Positions 51,786 through 59,508 are shown, counted from the first letter of the stretch. The stretch is 64,000 nt of DNA from Erysipelotrichaceae bacterium 66202529 (GCA_017161075.1 CP046174.1:1488001-1552000), one strand, 5' to 3'. The notes: generated from the sequence alone by a model not told the origin. Translations and numbers: made by a program.

Positions 51786-51814
51786 ATTCTATAACTTTTA
51801 ATTTGAATTGTCAA
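51786..51814 (-). promoter_or_regulatory. promoter of the proximal structured RNA
   Basis: On the minus strand a perfect TTGACA (51814-51809), 17 nt, TAGAAT (51791-51786). Confidence 0.75.
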
Positions 51815-51815
51815 G

Positions 51816-51876
51816 AAAAAAGGATCACTCTTAATAAGTGATCCCCGCAATAGCCCCCGTAGGGTTACTACCGCTA
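51816..51876 (-). ncRNA. structured RNA, distal copy, with terminator
   Basis: The same 31-nt core at 51875-51845, followed by a different hairpin GGATCACT/AGTGATCC (51844-51822) and TTTTTT. The terminator stems of the two copies have unrelated sequence but equal position, so the core and not the stem sequence is conserved. A TATAAT -10 box lies at 51888-51883. Confidence 0.75.
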
Positions 51877-51917
51877 TACCTTATTATATAGGTGAATCAG
51901 ATTTTTTATTCAGAATT

Positions 51918-52021
51918 TTGCATTTTTCTATTGAGATATGGATTATGCGCAATTATAGGCCATAACGCCTATGTGAAAAGTGTGCACGTAACTACTCTCC
52001 ACACCAGAGAGTAGCCTTTTT
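51918..52021 (+). ncRNA. candidate small RNA opposite the HEPN locus
   Basis: TTGCAT-17-GATTAT (51918-51946) reads into ATAGGC-CATAAC-GCCTAT (51955-51972) and then the terminator CTACTCTC/GAGAGTAG (51992-51999, 52007-52014) plus TTTTT. The transcript would be about 70 nt from ~51953. There is no gene on this strand that would need the terminator. Confidence 0.45.
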
Positions 52022-52072
52022 ATTACTTAGAACGTTAGCCATATTATATTATCCGTTATGCCACATGAAAAT

Positions 52073-52107
52073 CCATACTTCTCTTAATTGAGAGGTAGGG
52101 ATATTTT
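52073..52107. terminator. hairpin at the end of the DUF4157 gene
   Basis: TACTTCTC pairs with GAGAGGTA (52076-52083, 52090-52097) around TTAATT. Short T runs occur on both sides. Related to the endolysin terminator by sequence. Confidence 0.55.
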
Positions 52108-52113
52108 TCTATA

Positions 52114-53505
52114 TCATTTTTTAGATTTGCCTTTAGGCTTTAAAGGAGTTTTACTAGATTCGCTATAGGGGTGGTTACCATATTTATCTAATGATTTAAA
52201 TGCATTAATTGCAAAAGGTACCCACTGATTAAAATGTAGAATAGGAGCGCGTCGCAATTCTGCAATAGCTGCTATACTAAGGCTTTGAGAATCCACTTTA
52301 GGAGCCAAAGGATGCTTATTTAATTCTTCGTTTAGGTATAAATGCTGATTATCATCTCTTAAACAATTAGGATCAAAGCTTTTTATATTCTCAGAGATGA
52401 GTTGTTGGTTAATCATATTGTTAAGTATATCAATTATAATTTGCATAGGCAGATGATAGATTTGGCTTATACTTAATATAGATCCTATAAAACTAGTTTT
52501 TATTAGAATTGGAATATCTTTACTGTAATGATTGTCAGATTTAGTATATAATTCGTCCTCTTTTATTGATTGAATATACTGAGCACCAATCAATTGCGCA
52601 AGTCCAGTAATCGAAGATTGAATAGCAGCCATTTGGTCCATATTAATTTTTACTTTATTTTCTTTTAGTGTTTTTTGAATAAAATCAGGAGCGAAATTTC
52701 TTATTTTTCCCACTAGATCTATTGTTTTGCTCATGGTTTGCCTTGTTATAGCTGGTTTCCAATAAAAAGAATTACCATCAAATGCACCTAATCTTGCTGA
52801 GTCATTAATGAAATTATCTAAGTTGACAGCTTGAGAAAAATCAATATCTACATTGATTTGTGGTTGAGCTGTACCATCATTTTTATCATCTTCGCAAATA
52901 GTAATTCCTAATAAATCACAGGGTTTATTAGGAACTGCTATAATACGATTAGCTTTTTGTACCATTTTTCTTACGGTAGTATCGACATTATTAAGATTCG
53001 CGAGTGGGGGTGTTATCATTTCAATATTTGTTCCATCCATCTCTGTTTTAAAATAAGAGGAATATATATCTTTTGAATTATCTATTTTGGAAACTTTACT
53101 TTTAAGCATTTGAAATTCAAAGCCAATGAGACGTTGCACCACTTTATTTTTTATGTTATTAGATTCTGAATTGTAGTTGCTTATAGAAATATCGGCGTCT
53201 TTTTCTAATTTCGATTCATTATTTACAGGATATCCTTTTAATTGCATTGTTGGTTTTACAATCCCTTGCCGTTGCTGCACGACATGCCCCAGCTCATGCT
53301 TCAAATGCTTCTCTTGCCCTGAACCTAAATACACATCATTCCCATATGCATAAGCAAGCGCTCCAAACTCCTTCGGTTTATCACTAGCATAATGTATTTT
53401 TACATCAGCAAATGATATTCCGGATTCCTTTTCTATGGAGGCCACTCTTGGATCGGGATGCGGTTCTTCTTTCTTCTGTATAACCTTTTTCTTGTTTGCG
53501 AACAT
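52114..53505 (-). CDS. DUF4157 (eCIS-core type) metalloprotease-like protein
   Basis: 463 aa. The N-terminal ~90 residues are a DUF4157 domain: DVKIHYASDKPKEFGALAYA, GNDVYLGSGQEKHL, then the zincin motif HELGH at residues 70-74 and VVQQRQG. The remaining ~370 residues are unrecognised, with a helical C-terminal half and a Lys-rich end. DUF4157 proteins are best known beside extracellular contractile injection systems, yet none is present here. GAGGTGAT precedes the ATG. The gene is AT-rich compared with the phage core, suggesting a late acquisition. No signal peptide is visible. Confidence 0.82.
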   Translation of the reverse strand: MFANKKKVIQKKEEPHPDPRVASIEKESGISFADVKIHYASDKPKEFGALAYAYGNDVYLGSGQEKHLKHELGHVVQQRQGIVKPTMQLKGYPVNNESKLEKDADISISNYNSESNNIKNKVVQRLIGFEFQMLKSKVSKIDNSKDIYSSYFKTEMDGTNIEMITPPLANLNNVDTTVRKMVQKANRIIAVPNKPCDLLGITICEDDKNDGTAQPQINVDIDFSQAVNLDNFINDSARLGAFDGNSFYWKPAITRQTMSKTIDLVGKIRNFAPDFIQKTLKENKVKINMDQMAAIQSSITGLAQLIGAQYIQSIKEDELYTKSDNHYSKDIPILIKTSFIGSILSISQIYHLPMQIIIDILNNMINQQLISENIKSFDPNCLRDDNQHLYLNEELNKHPLAPKVDSQSLSIAAIAELRRAPILHFNQWVPFAINAFKSLDKYGNHPYSESSKTPLKPKGKSKK

Positions 53506-53612
53506 GATATCACCTCATTTAAACATTAACAAATTTAATGGATATGTAAATAGGTTAGGGATAAACGGTATTGGTAAGGGACGAACGGTATGTTTATTGC
53601 AATATATGTGTT

Positions 53613-53701
53613 TATAATGGATACGTTGCAGCCCATTAAAAAATAGAAAAAATACCTAGGCAGTATTTGCGGCACTTGACCACCCTTGAGTGGTCTTTTT
53701 T
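53613..53701 (+). ncRNA. candidate small RNA with ATACCTAGGCA motif, prophage copy
   Basis: -10 box TATAAT (53613-53618); transcript ~53625-53701. TTGCAGC (53626-53632) can pair with GCGGCA (53669-53674, one mismatch), enclosing AAATAGAAA (53641-53649) and ATACCTAGGCA (53652-53662). It ends in GACCAC/GTGGTC (53678-53695) and TTTTTT. Shares its layout with 58983-59054 outside the prophage. Confidence 0.62.
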
Positions 53702-53912
53702 AGTAGCTGATATAAAATTGATTTAAGATAAATAAAACTTAATTATATAATAAATCTTTGAAATCATAAAGGATAATTCGGTAACTTGACAGAAAATTTT
53801 ATATTATTGAATAATTCATGTTTTAAAATAAAACAATCAAATTATAAGATATTGAACATTTATGACCATTTGTAATGTATACTTTATATAGGAATACTGA
53901 GGAGGGAACAAT

Positions 53913-53966
53913 ATGAAAAATTATATTGAATCAATCTCTTCTAGTGTGATAACTTTACACATATAG
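53913..53966 (+). CDS. 17-aa peptide with strong ribosome site
   Basis: ATG 53913 follows GAGGAGGG. The product is KNYIESISSSVITLHI after Met, an amphipathic/hydrophobic peptide. It could be a leader peptide for the secreted-protein gene 50 nt downstream, a signalling peptide or a membrane-active peptide. TATACT (53878-53883 region) lies upstream. Confidence 0.45.
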   Translation: MKNYIESISSSVITLHI

Positions 53967-54015
53967 GCCTTCTCTGTTACGCTCGTATATAATAATAAAA
54001 AAGGAGATTAAATTT

Positions 54016-54738
54016 ATGAAAAAAATAATTCCCCTTGTTATGAGCTTTATGCTTTCATTTTCTATGGCAGCGCCAGTTATAGCTAAAGATAAAGATGAAA
54101 TCATAAATTTATCTAATGGGACCGAAATGACCACAGAGAATATCGTTTCTGATCAAAACTTAAAAAGCACAGAGATTTTCTATATGGAAGATGGCGATAA
54201 AAAGATACCTTATAAACAAGAAGTATATGAGGTGGATGTGCCAATTCAAAAAAATATGAGAACTGGTGTAACAAGCCATAAAAAAGTAGCTATGGCTGTT
54301 ATAACAGAAGGTACTGAAGCAGAAGGACCTACTACGAGAGGTTCGGGTTCAAAGAAAGAAGAGGGTTGGGATAGATCAGCTAGTTTTCATTTCTACGCAA
54401 GTTTATATTATAATACAAGGAGTGAATCTAATGGAGCTACATCCTATTGTCTTACAAGATTAACAGGAGATGCGGTAAGAGTTGATTCAAGTGTCAGTTT
54501 GACATCTTATTCTTTGAATTACGGACAAACAGGTATAAAATCTGGAACAACTGGCGGTGTTACACAAAGAAATTCTAAAACTATAAGTGGAAGCTCATTT
54601 GATTTTAAACAAGATCATGGCTGGTATTATGTTTATGAATGGCAAAGTTGGTATGATTTTTCTATAGGGCAGACACAATATTATACGCTCAAAAGAGGAA
54701 GTTCCACTTGGTCTGGGATGTTCCAATTGAATTTATAG
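54016..54738 (+). CDS. secreted protein of unknown function
   Basis: 240 aa. Signal peptide KKIIPLVMSFMLSFSMAAPV followed by IAKD, so cleavage is likely after Ala near residue 23. The N-terminal third is acidic and flexible. A glycine-rich hinge (TTRGSGSKKEEGWDR) leads to a ~125-residue beta-rich domain full of Tyr/Trp/Ser (HFYASLYYNTRSESNG; WYYVYEWQSWYDFS). This resembles secreted bacteriocin or adhesion domains only in style. AAAAAAGGAG upstream. AT-rich, part of the conversion segment. Confidence 0.7.
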   Translation: MKKIIPLVMSFMLSFSMAAPVIAKDKDEIINLSNGTEMTTENIVSDQNLKSTEIFYMEDGDKKIPYKQEVYEVDVPIQKNMRTGVTSHKKVAMAVITEGTEAEGPTTRGSGSKKEEGWDRSASFHFYASLYYNTRSESNGATSYCLTRLTGDAVRVDSSVSLTSYSLNYGQTGIKSGTTGGVTQRNSKTISGSSFDFKQDHGWYYVYEWQSWYDFSIGQTQYYTLKRGSSTWSGMFQLNL

Positions 54739-54748
54739 AATAAATGTT

Positions 54749-54991
54749 ATGCTTTTTCCGAAAAGAGAATTGTGTCTTACTCAATCTTTAAGAGCCCAAT
54801 CTGAAATTAGAAAAATTTTAAATGAGAATGGTATAAAATATGATGTAACAACTATTGATCGTAATAATATAATGTCTAATTTGAGTTTTAGTAGAGGCTA
54901 TAGATCATCAGTTATATATAAGTTTGCTGTTTCAAAAAAAGATTATGATAAGGCACTTAATTTAATAAGGCATATTAGATTAAATGATTGA
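54749..54991 (+). CDS. 80-aa DUF2007-like protein
   Basis: Ten bases after the secreted protein, without a clear ribosome site, so probably coupled. AQSEIRKILNENGIKYDVTT and YKFAVSKKDYDKALNLIRHI follow the small DUF2007 alpha/beta pattern. It may be an immunity or partner protein of the secreted product; that is only a positional guess. Confidence 0.55.
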   Translation: MLFPKRELCLTQSLRAQSEIRKILNENGIKYDVTTIDRNNIMSNLSFSRGYRSSVIYKFAVSKKDYDKALNLIRHIRLND

Positions 54992-55000
54992 TAATTCCGC

Positions 55001-55031
55001 AAAGGATGTGTACTACCACATCCTTTCTTAT
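55001..55031 (+). terminator. terminator after the conversion genes
   Basis: AAAGGATGTG pairs with CACATCCTTT around TACTAC, then CTTA. Confidence 0.75.
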
Positions 55032-55614
55032 GCATTGAGCTATTTTATATAAAAGGGGGCGGTAAGTTATAGATCCCTCTATCTAGCATTTCAAATGTAC
55101 GCTTTTTGTACTTTAGAAAATGTTATACGAAATATCTGATATCCTTTTTTCGGACTTTAGAATAATGAAATTCGTCGGCTGTTGTATGAGAGTGAAATGT
55201 TTCCATTTAGCTGCATCCTGGAAATAGACATAGTACAGAACGCTGTACGAAATTCGTACGGCGTTTTATAACTTGGGGACTTAAAGTCCCTCTGTGTCAG
55301 AGTATTTCCCATTCGTCAACCATGTTGAATGGGAAAATTATTATTTGTCAGTATAAAGAACTACGGACGAAATTCGTACGCAGTTACTCTGATACTCATA
55401 AAAAATACATTAACAGTTAACTTGTCATCATGATGAACGTGTTGCATTATCACTATTCAGCAAACAGGGTGAATGGAAAAAGGTTAGCATGAAACGATTC
55501 TTATGACGAAAAAATGACGAAAAAATTTAAAAAAGTGTGTTCTGTGTGTAATGGATGATAGTGTATGACAGCTATTTATCGTATATGAATACGTATGAAT
55601 GGTTAAAAGTTGTA
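55032..55614. other. gene-free right end of the prophage with clustered inverted repeats
   Basis: Nearly 600 bases without a supported gene. It contains two copies of ACGAAATTCGTACG (55247-55260 and 55367-55380), a hairpin AACGC...GCGTT (55239-55265) followed by TTTA, a GGGACTTAAAGTCCC palindrome (55276-55290) and the 10-bp inverted repeat TTTCCCATTC/GAATGGGAAA (55305-55314, 55327-55336). Integrase arm sites and terminators are both possible. Confidence 0.5.
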
Positions 55615-55638
55615 CGATTCCGACCGGGACCACCATTT
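55615..55638 (+). repeat. attR core (24 bp)
   Basis: An exact second copy of the attL core, here without the rest of tRNA-Phe. Host sequence begins at 55639. Confidence 0.93.
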
Positions 55639-55648
55639 GACGAAATGT

Positions 55649-55674
55649 AACCACTCAGAAATGAGTGGTTTTTT
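55649..55674 (+). terminator. original terminator of the tRNA cluster
   Basis: AACCACTCA pairs with TGAGTGGTT around GAAA, then TTTT. It begins 11 nt behind attR, exactly where the tRNA-Phe terminator would be before integration. Confidence 0.85.
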
Positions 55675-56057
55675 CTTATGATATAAGCGGAGGGAAGGGG
55701 AAACACCGGAATTTGACCTCCGGTATTTACCATGCTGCTCCATCATCAGCGGAGAAACCCGGATGAAACGGGAAAATACCTACCAGTTTTCAAGCTTCCT
55801 TCCTCCAGATCTTCAACCGGCGGGGGCAAGACGTAGGAATATGCGATAGCAGGATTTTTATTAGTATGTAAATGATGGGATAGAATTCCTTATCATATGA
55901 AAATAAATGTAGCTTCAGTATTCATAAAACGACCATACTATACAAATAACTGCACTGTAATGCAAAGCATACATATATACTAGGAAATTTTTCGCGAATT
56001 CCTCATACGAAAAGCCTGATTTTTCTATGGAAACAGGGAAGAAAACAAGCTCTCACA
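55675..56057. other. intergenic region, no gene seen
   Basis: Contains small hairpins (ACCGG/CCGGT near 55706-55725; CCCG/CGGG near 55757-55772) but no open frame with a ribosome site and no terminator. No cyclic-di-GMP riboswitch core could be recognised. Confidence 0.4.
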
Positions 56058-56086
56058 TTGATAAACACTTGGGAAACGTATATAAT
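56058..56086 (+). promoter_or_regulatory. promoter of the EAL-domain gene
   Basis: TTGATA (56058-56063), 17 nt, a perfect TATAAT (56081-56086). It implies a ~125-nt leader and supports the start at 56217, since longer in-frame starts would lie in the promoter. Confidence 0.7.
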
Positions 56087-56216
56087 GTACTTAACAATTA
56101 CAATTGCAGGTTGCATTAGCCCAACAGTACACTTCATTCTTTCATGGTTCTGTTATTCTGGCGATGATGGCTCCTATATTCCTGCGGTAAAGCACTCACA
56201 TGAAAGAAGGTATAAT

Positions 56217-58118
56217 ATGAAAAAGGGCTGGCTGTACTCCCTGCTTGGAATCTTCCTCTGTCTGCTGACACTTGGCGGCGTCACTATCAATTCCATCTAT
56301 CGTATCCAACGACACGGCAGTCTGATAAATTATACCGGTATTGTGCGTGGTGCATCTCAAAAGCTAATTAAAATGGAGCTGAATGATATACAGGGGGATG
56401 ACCTGATTCTTTATATTGATGAAATTTTGGACAGTCTTACGGAAGGAAGCGGCGTCTATGATCTTCCACTGCCCGATGATGAAAACTATCAAAGCAAATT
56501 AGGCAAGACAAAAGAAGCCTGGGAACAGATAAAAAAGCAGATTTATATCACTAGAAAAGACTCCGGCAATATGGCAGCAAAAAATCAGCTGCTGCAGGAT
56601 AGTGAGCAATTCTTTAATACTACTAATGATATGGTATTTGCGGCGGAATCCTTTACAAATCAACATGCAAGGCGGTTAATGCTGCTGGATATCATCATGT
56701 TTGTATGTGTGCTGGCCTTATGGATTTTTATTTTTATTACGAATATCCGAAAGATTCTGCGGCTGGAAACCTCCAATCGTGAATTGAAGGATACAGCAGG
56801 TAGAGACTCACTGACAAGGGCCTATACACTGGAATATTTTATTTCACAGGCACAGGAATTGATGAAGCAGCAGACTGAGTTGAACTATGCTCTCTTTTAT
56901 GTGGATTTCTCAGATTTTAAATATATCAATGATGTTTTCGGTTATGCAAGAGGAGATGACATGCTGCGGCAGTATGCGGCCTTATTGATTGAAGATAAGA
57001 AAGCCTATGAGCTAGTTGGAAGGATCAATGCAGATAATTTTATTATTTTACGGCATTATGAAAACAGAACAGAGCTGACAAAAAGGCAATCTGCTGTAGA
57101 TGCCAGGATTCGCGAATATATGCGCTCACACCTTGAAAAGCAATCACTTTCCATATGCTGCGGGATTTGCTGTATGGAGGACGTTGATGAAAAGCTGAGC
57201 CTGCATGAATTGCTGAATCGAGCGAATTTTGCAAGGAAAATGGTAAAGGACGGTCATGAACTAAACAACTACTGCTTTTATGATGAAAGCATCCGACAGC
57301 ATCTGCTGGAAGAAAAATCTATTGAAAGCGGTATGGAGGAGGCCTTGAAAAACCATCAGTTTCTTGTTTACTATCAGCCGAAAATCGATGTGCAGACAGG
57401 AGAAATAGCAGGTGCTGAAGCTCTGGTACGCTGGCGTATAAAGAAAGGTACACTGCTGATGCCGGATCAGTTTATTCCGGTATTTGAGAAAAACCGCACT
57501 ATACCTTTACTGGATCAGTATGTTTTTGAATGTGTATGCGCATGGCAGAGACGCCTGTTGGATGAGGGGCGGATGGTACTTCCGGTGTCTGTTAACGTAT
57601 CACGGCTACAGTTTTGCAATGCCGATTTCGTGGAAACCTATGCGGCAATCAAGAAACGTTATCAGCTTCCTGCAGGGCTGCTGGAAATCGAATTTACAGA
57701 ATCCGTGTTATATGATAACTGGGAAAGGTTAACAAGTATCGTGGATGAGCTGCATGCCGCAGGCTTTACCTGCTCCATTGATGATTTCGGTAAAGGGTAT
57801 TCCTCCCTGGGCATGTTTAAAAATCTGAATGTCGATGTATTAAAAATAGATGCTTTGTTTTTTCGGCAGCTTGAACAGGAGGAGAAGGATCAGCTGCTTG
57901 TGAATAGTATCATACAGCTGGTTCGCCAGTTTGGCGTGAAGACCGTCGCGGAAGGTATTGAAACTCAGAAGCAGGTTGATATGTTAAAGGAGATGCATTG
58001 TGATTATATCCAGGGCTATGTCTACTATAAGCCACTGCCACAGAAGGGATATGAACGGCTGTTGCTGCAGTCATCGCCTCAGGCGGTTAAGGAAATAATG
58101 GAGGCATGCGCTATTTAA
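56217..58118 (+). CDS. membrane cyclic-di-GMP phosphodiesterase (degenerate GGDEF + EAL)
   Basis: 633 aa. N-terminal helix (WLYSLLGIFLCLLTLGGV), an extracytoplasmic four-helix-like sensor region, a second helix (LMLLDIIMFVCVLALWIFIF), a GGDEF domain and an EAL domain. The GGDEF motif reads GRINADNF, so the cyclase is expected to be inactive. The EAL domain keeps its catalytic set: EALVRW, NVSRLQF, EIEFTES, IDDFGKGYSSL, KIDALF, AEGIET and IQGYVYYKPLP. It therefore probably degrades c-di-GMP in response to an external cue. RBS GAAAGAAGG before ATG 56217. Confidence 0.9.
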   Translation: MKKGWLYSLLGIFLCLLTLGGVTINSIYRIQRHGSLINYTGIVRGASQKLIKMELNDIQGDDLILYIDEILDSLTEGSGVYDLPLPDDENYQSKLGKTKEAWEQIKKQIYITRKDSGNMAAKNQLLQDSEQFFNTTNDMVFAAESFTNQHARRLMLLDIIMFVCVLALWIFIFITNIRKILRLETSNRELKDTAGRDSLTRAYTLEYFISQAQELMKQQTELNYALFYVDFSDFKYINDVFGYARGDDMLRQYAALLIEDKKAYELVGRINADNFIILRHYENRTELTKRQSAVDARIREYMRSHLEKQSLSICCGICCMEDVDEKLSLHELLNRANFARKMVKDGHELNNYCFYDESIRQHLLEEKSIESGMEEALKNHQFLVYYQPKIDVQTGEIAGAEALVRWRIKKGTLLMPDQFIPVFEKNRTIPLLDQYVFECVCAWQRRLLDEGRMVLPVSVNVSRLQFCNADFVETYAAIKKRYQLPAGLLEIEFTESVLYDNWERLTSIVDELHAAGFTCSIDDFGKGYSSLGMFKNLNVDVLKIDALFFRQLEQEEKDQLLVNSIIQLVRQFGVKTVAEGIETQKQVDMLKEMHCDYIQGYVYYKPLPQKGYERLLLQSSPQAVKEIMEACAI

Positions 58119-58140
58119 TAAATATAGGAGGTGTTGCCAT

Positions 58141-58749
58141 ATGCGAGCTGAAGATTGCTTACAGCTTCTGCGTGAAATGAAGGATGTTTCCTTTGCGAGT
58201 GTGGATGAAACCGGAGCGCCTCAGGTACGAATCATAGATGTGATGATTGTTGAGGATGCAAAGCTGTATTTCTGTACTTCAAGAGGAAAGGATTTTTATC
58301 ATCAGATACGCCGTAAGCCGGAAATCGCAATTACAGGCATGAACAGTCAGTATCAGACGGTGCGCCTGCAGGGTGATGTAAGGCGTGTAAAGGAACAGGA
58401 ATATTGGATCAATCGTATTTTTGAGGAGAATCCATCGATGAAGGAAGTCTATCCGGCAAACAGCAGAAGAATTCTGGAGGCATTTGTCATTGAGGATGCA
58501 CAGCTGGAGTTTTTTGATTTAGGTGTGCAACCGATTGAACGCTTCTATTTTTCCATAGGAAAAAGGCAGCCGCTGAAAAAGGGATTTCAGATTCTGGATG
58601 CATGTGTGCAGTGCGGTAGCTGTTTACGCAGCTGTCCACAGCAGTGCATTGAAACAGGGCAGCCATATGTTATTGTACAGAAGAATTGCCTTCATTGCGG
58701 TCTTTGTGCGGAGGTGTGTCCGGTTCATGCAATTCTTAAGCGGACATAG
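58141..58749 (+). CDS. pyridoxamine-oxidase-like flavoprotein fused to 2x[4Fe-4S] ferredoxin
   Basis: 202 aa. The N-terminal ~130 residues are a PNPOx-like FMN-binding split barrel (EDCLQLLREMKDVSFASVDE; DAKLYFCTSRGKDFYHQIRR). The C-terminal ~55 residues carry two ferredoxin clusters, CVQCGSCLRSCP and CLHCGLCAEVCP. Probably a flavin reductase with electron input from ferredoxin-like centres; the substrate is unknown. AGGAGG ribosome site, 22 nt after the EAL gene, so co-transcription is possible. Confidence 0.87.
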   Translation: MRAEDCLQLLREMKDVSFASVDETGAPQVRIIDVMIVEDAKLYFCTSRGKDFYHQIRRKPEIAITGMNSQYQTVRLQGDVRRVKEQEYWINRIFEENPSMKEVYPANSRRILEAFVIEDAQLEFFDLGVQPIERFYFSIGKRQPLKKGFQILDACVQCGSCLRSCPQQCIETGQPYVIVQKNCLHCGLCAEVCPVHAILKRT

Positions 58750-58946
58750 GAACTATGATGCAGATAATGCTTCCGTTTGCGTTCAGCTTTCATCGGTAAT
58801 GACTTAGATCAGGGCAATCATTAGCTTTACCACTGTAAGGATTTTTCAATTTATCATTGGCTCATCGCTGTTCTGCTTCTGATTTTTCATACGGAGCTGG
58901 AAAGCTAATAAAACATGTAAAAAAATGCTAATCTTTTCTATTATAT

Positions 58947-58975
58947 GTGACATACGTGTGATAATGTGATATGAT
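58947..58975 (+). promoter_or_regulatory. promoter of the chromosomal small RNA
   Basis: GTGACA (58947-58952), 17 nt, TATGAT (58970-58975). The start would be at about 58982. Confidence 0.7.
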
Positions 58976-58982
58976 ATTGTCA

Positions 58983-59054
58983 ATGCCGCTGTTATTTCAA
59001 ATAGAAAGATACCTAGGCAAAGGAAGCGGCAGTCATCCGAAAGGATGACTTTTT
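58983..59054 (+). ncRNA. candidate small RNA with ATACCTAGGCA motif, chromosomal copy
   Basis: About 72 nt. TGCCGCT (58984-58990) pairs fully with AGCGGCA (59025-59031), enclosing AAATAGAAA (58999-59007) and ATACCTAGGCA (59009-59019). It ends in the perfect hairpin AGTCATCC-GAAA-GGATGACT (59031-59050) and a T run. Promoter and terminator are both clear and no coding frame fits. Family not recognised. Confidence 0.72.
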
Positions 59055-59479
59055 CATTTTACGGGAGCTTCTGTATAAAGACAAAGCCCTGCTATCATCT
59101 ATTAAAACCATTTATATAGAAATAAGCATCTGATTTGCTGTTTGTACCTAACAAATTGTTCATGAATAAGAATACCTGTATGCTGATAATTGCGTGAATG
59201 AACAAGTAGTAAGCAAAGAGCTGAATGAATTTATACATAGAAGAATTTCTTGCGGACTTTGCCATCTGCCTGCTGATAAGCAGAATTGTATTAAAAATGC
59301 ATATAAGAACTTACACATAGTCATTCCCTGCCTTTCATATAAACTAAATATAAGTAAATTCTGTTTGAACTGCTACAAGTGGAACGGAAAAATGTATTCT
59401 GTATAGCTTGTTATTTTTATCTTATCTTTATAAGGCTTTCATTCTTTTCAAGATTTTTTATAAAAATGATACTTACAGC
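59055..59479. other. intergenic region, no supported gene
   Basis: The 70-codon frame at 59194-59406 has no ribosome site and an implausible composition. Nothing else seen. Confidence 0.4.
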
Positions 59480-59508
59480 TTGACAAACATGCAAACACCA
59501 TGTACTAT
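59480..59508 (+). promoter_or_regulatory. promoter of the YtrA-type ABC operon
   Basis: A perfect TTGACA (59480-59485), 17 nt, TACTAT (59503-59508). Confidence 0.75.

Larger units (their letters stand above)
14757..55638 (+). mobile_element. SPP1/PBSX-type siphoprophage integrated in tRNA-Phe (~40.9 kb)
   Basis: Bounded by a 24-bp direct repeat at a tRNA 3' end, with the integrase directly inside the left end. Modules follow the usual order: lysogeny (15-20 kb), antirepressors and early genes (20-25 kb), replication (25-28 kb), late regulator and structured RNA (29 kb), packaging and head (31-39 kb), tail (39-49 kb), lysis (49-50.6 kb) and conversion genes (50.7-55 kb). TerL, portal, major capsid and long tape measure with Dit and Tal point to a long non-contractile tail. 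Lesions in dnaB, the minor head gene and the tape-measure gene argue for a defective element. Confidence 0.95.

Noticed and set aside
51742-51875. CRISPR array (two 31-bp repeats)
   Set aside because: Only two copies, each followed by its own terminator hairpin and promoter, and no cas genes; the structured-RNA reading fits better.
55675-56216. Cyclic-di-GMP riboswitch before the EAL gene
   Set aside because: The hairpins lie upstream of the likely promoter, and the leader itself shows no GEMM core.
59194-59406. 70-codon frame with several cysteines upstream of the ABC operon
   Set aside because: No Shine-Dalgarno sequence before the ATG and no domain pattern; the Cys spacing is irregular.
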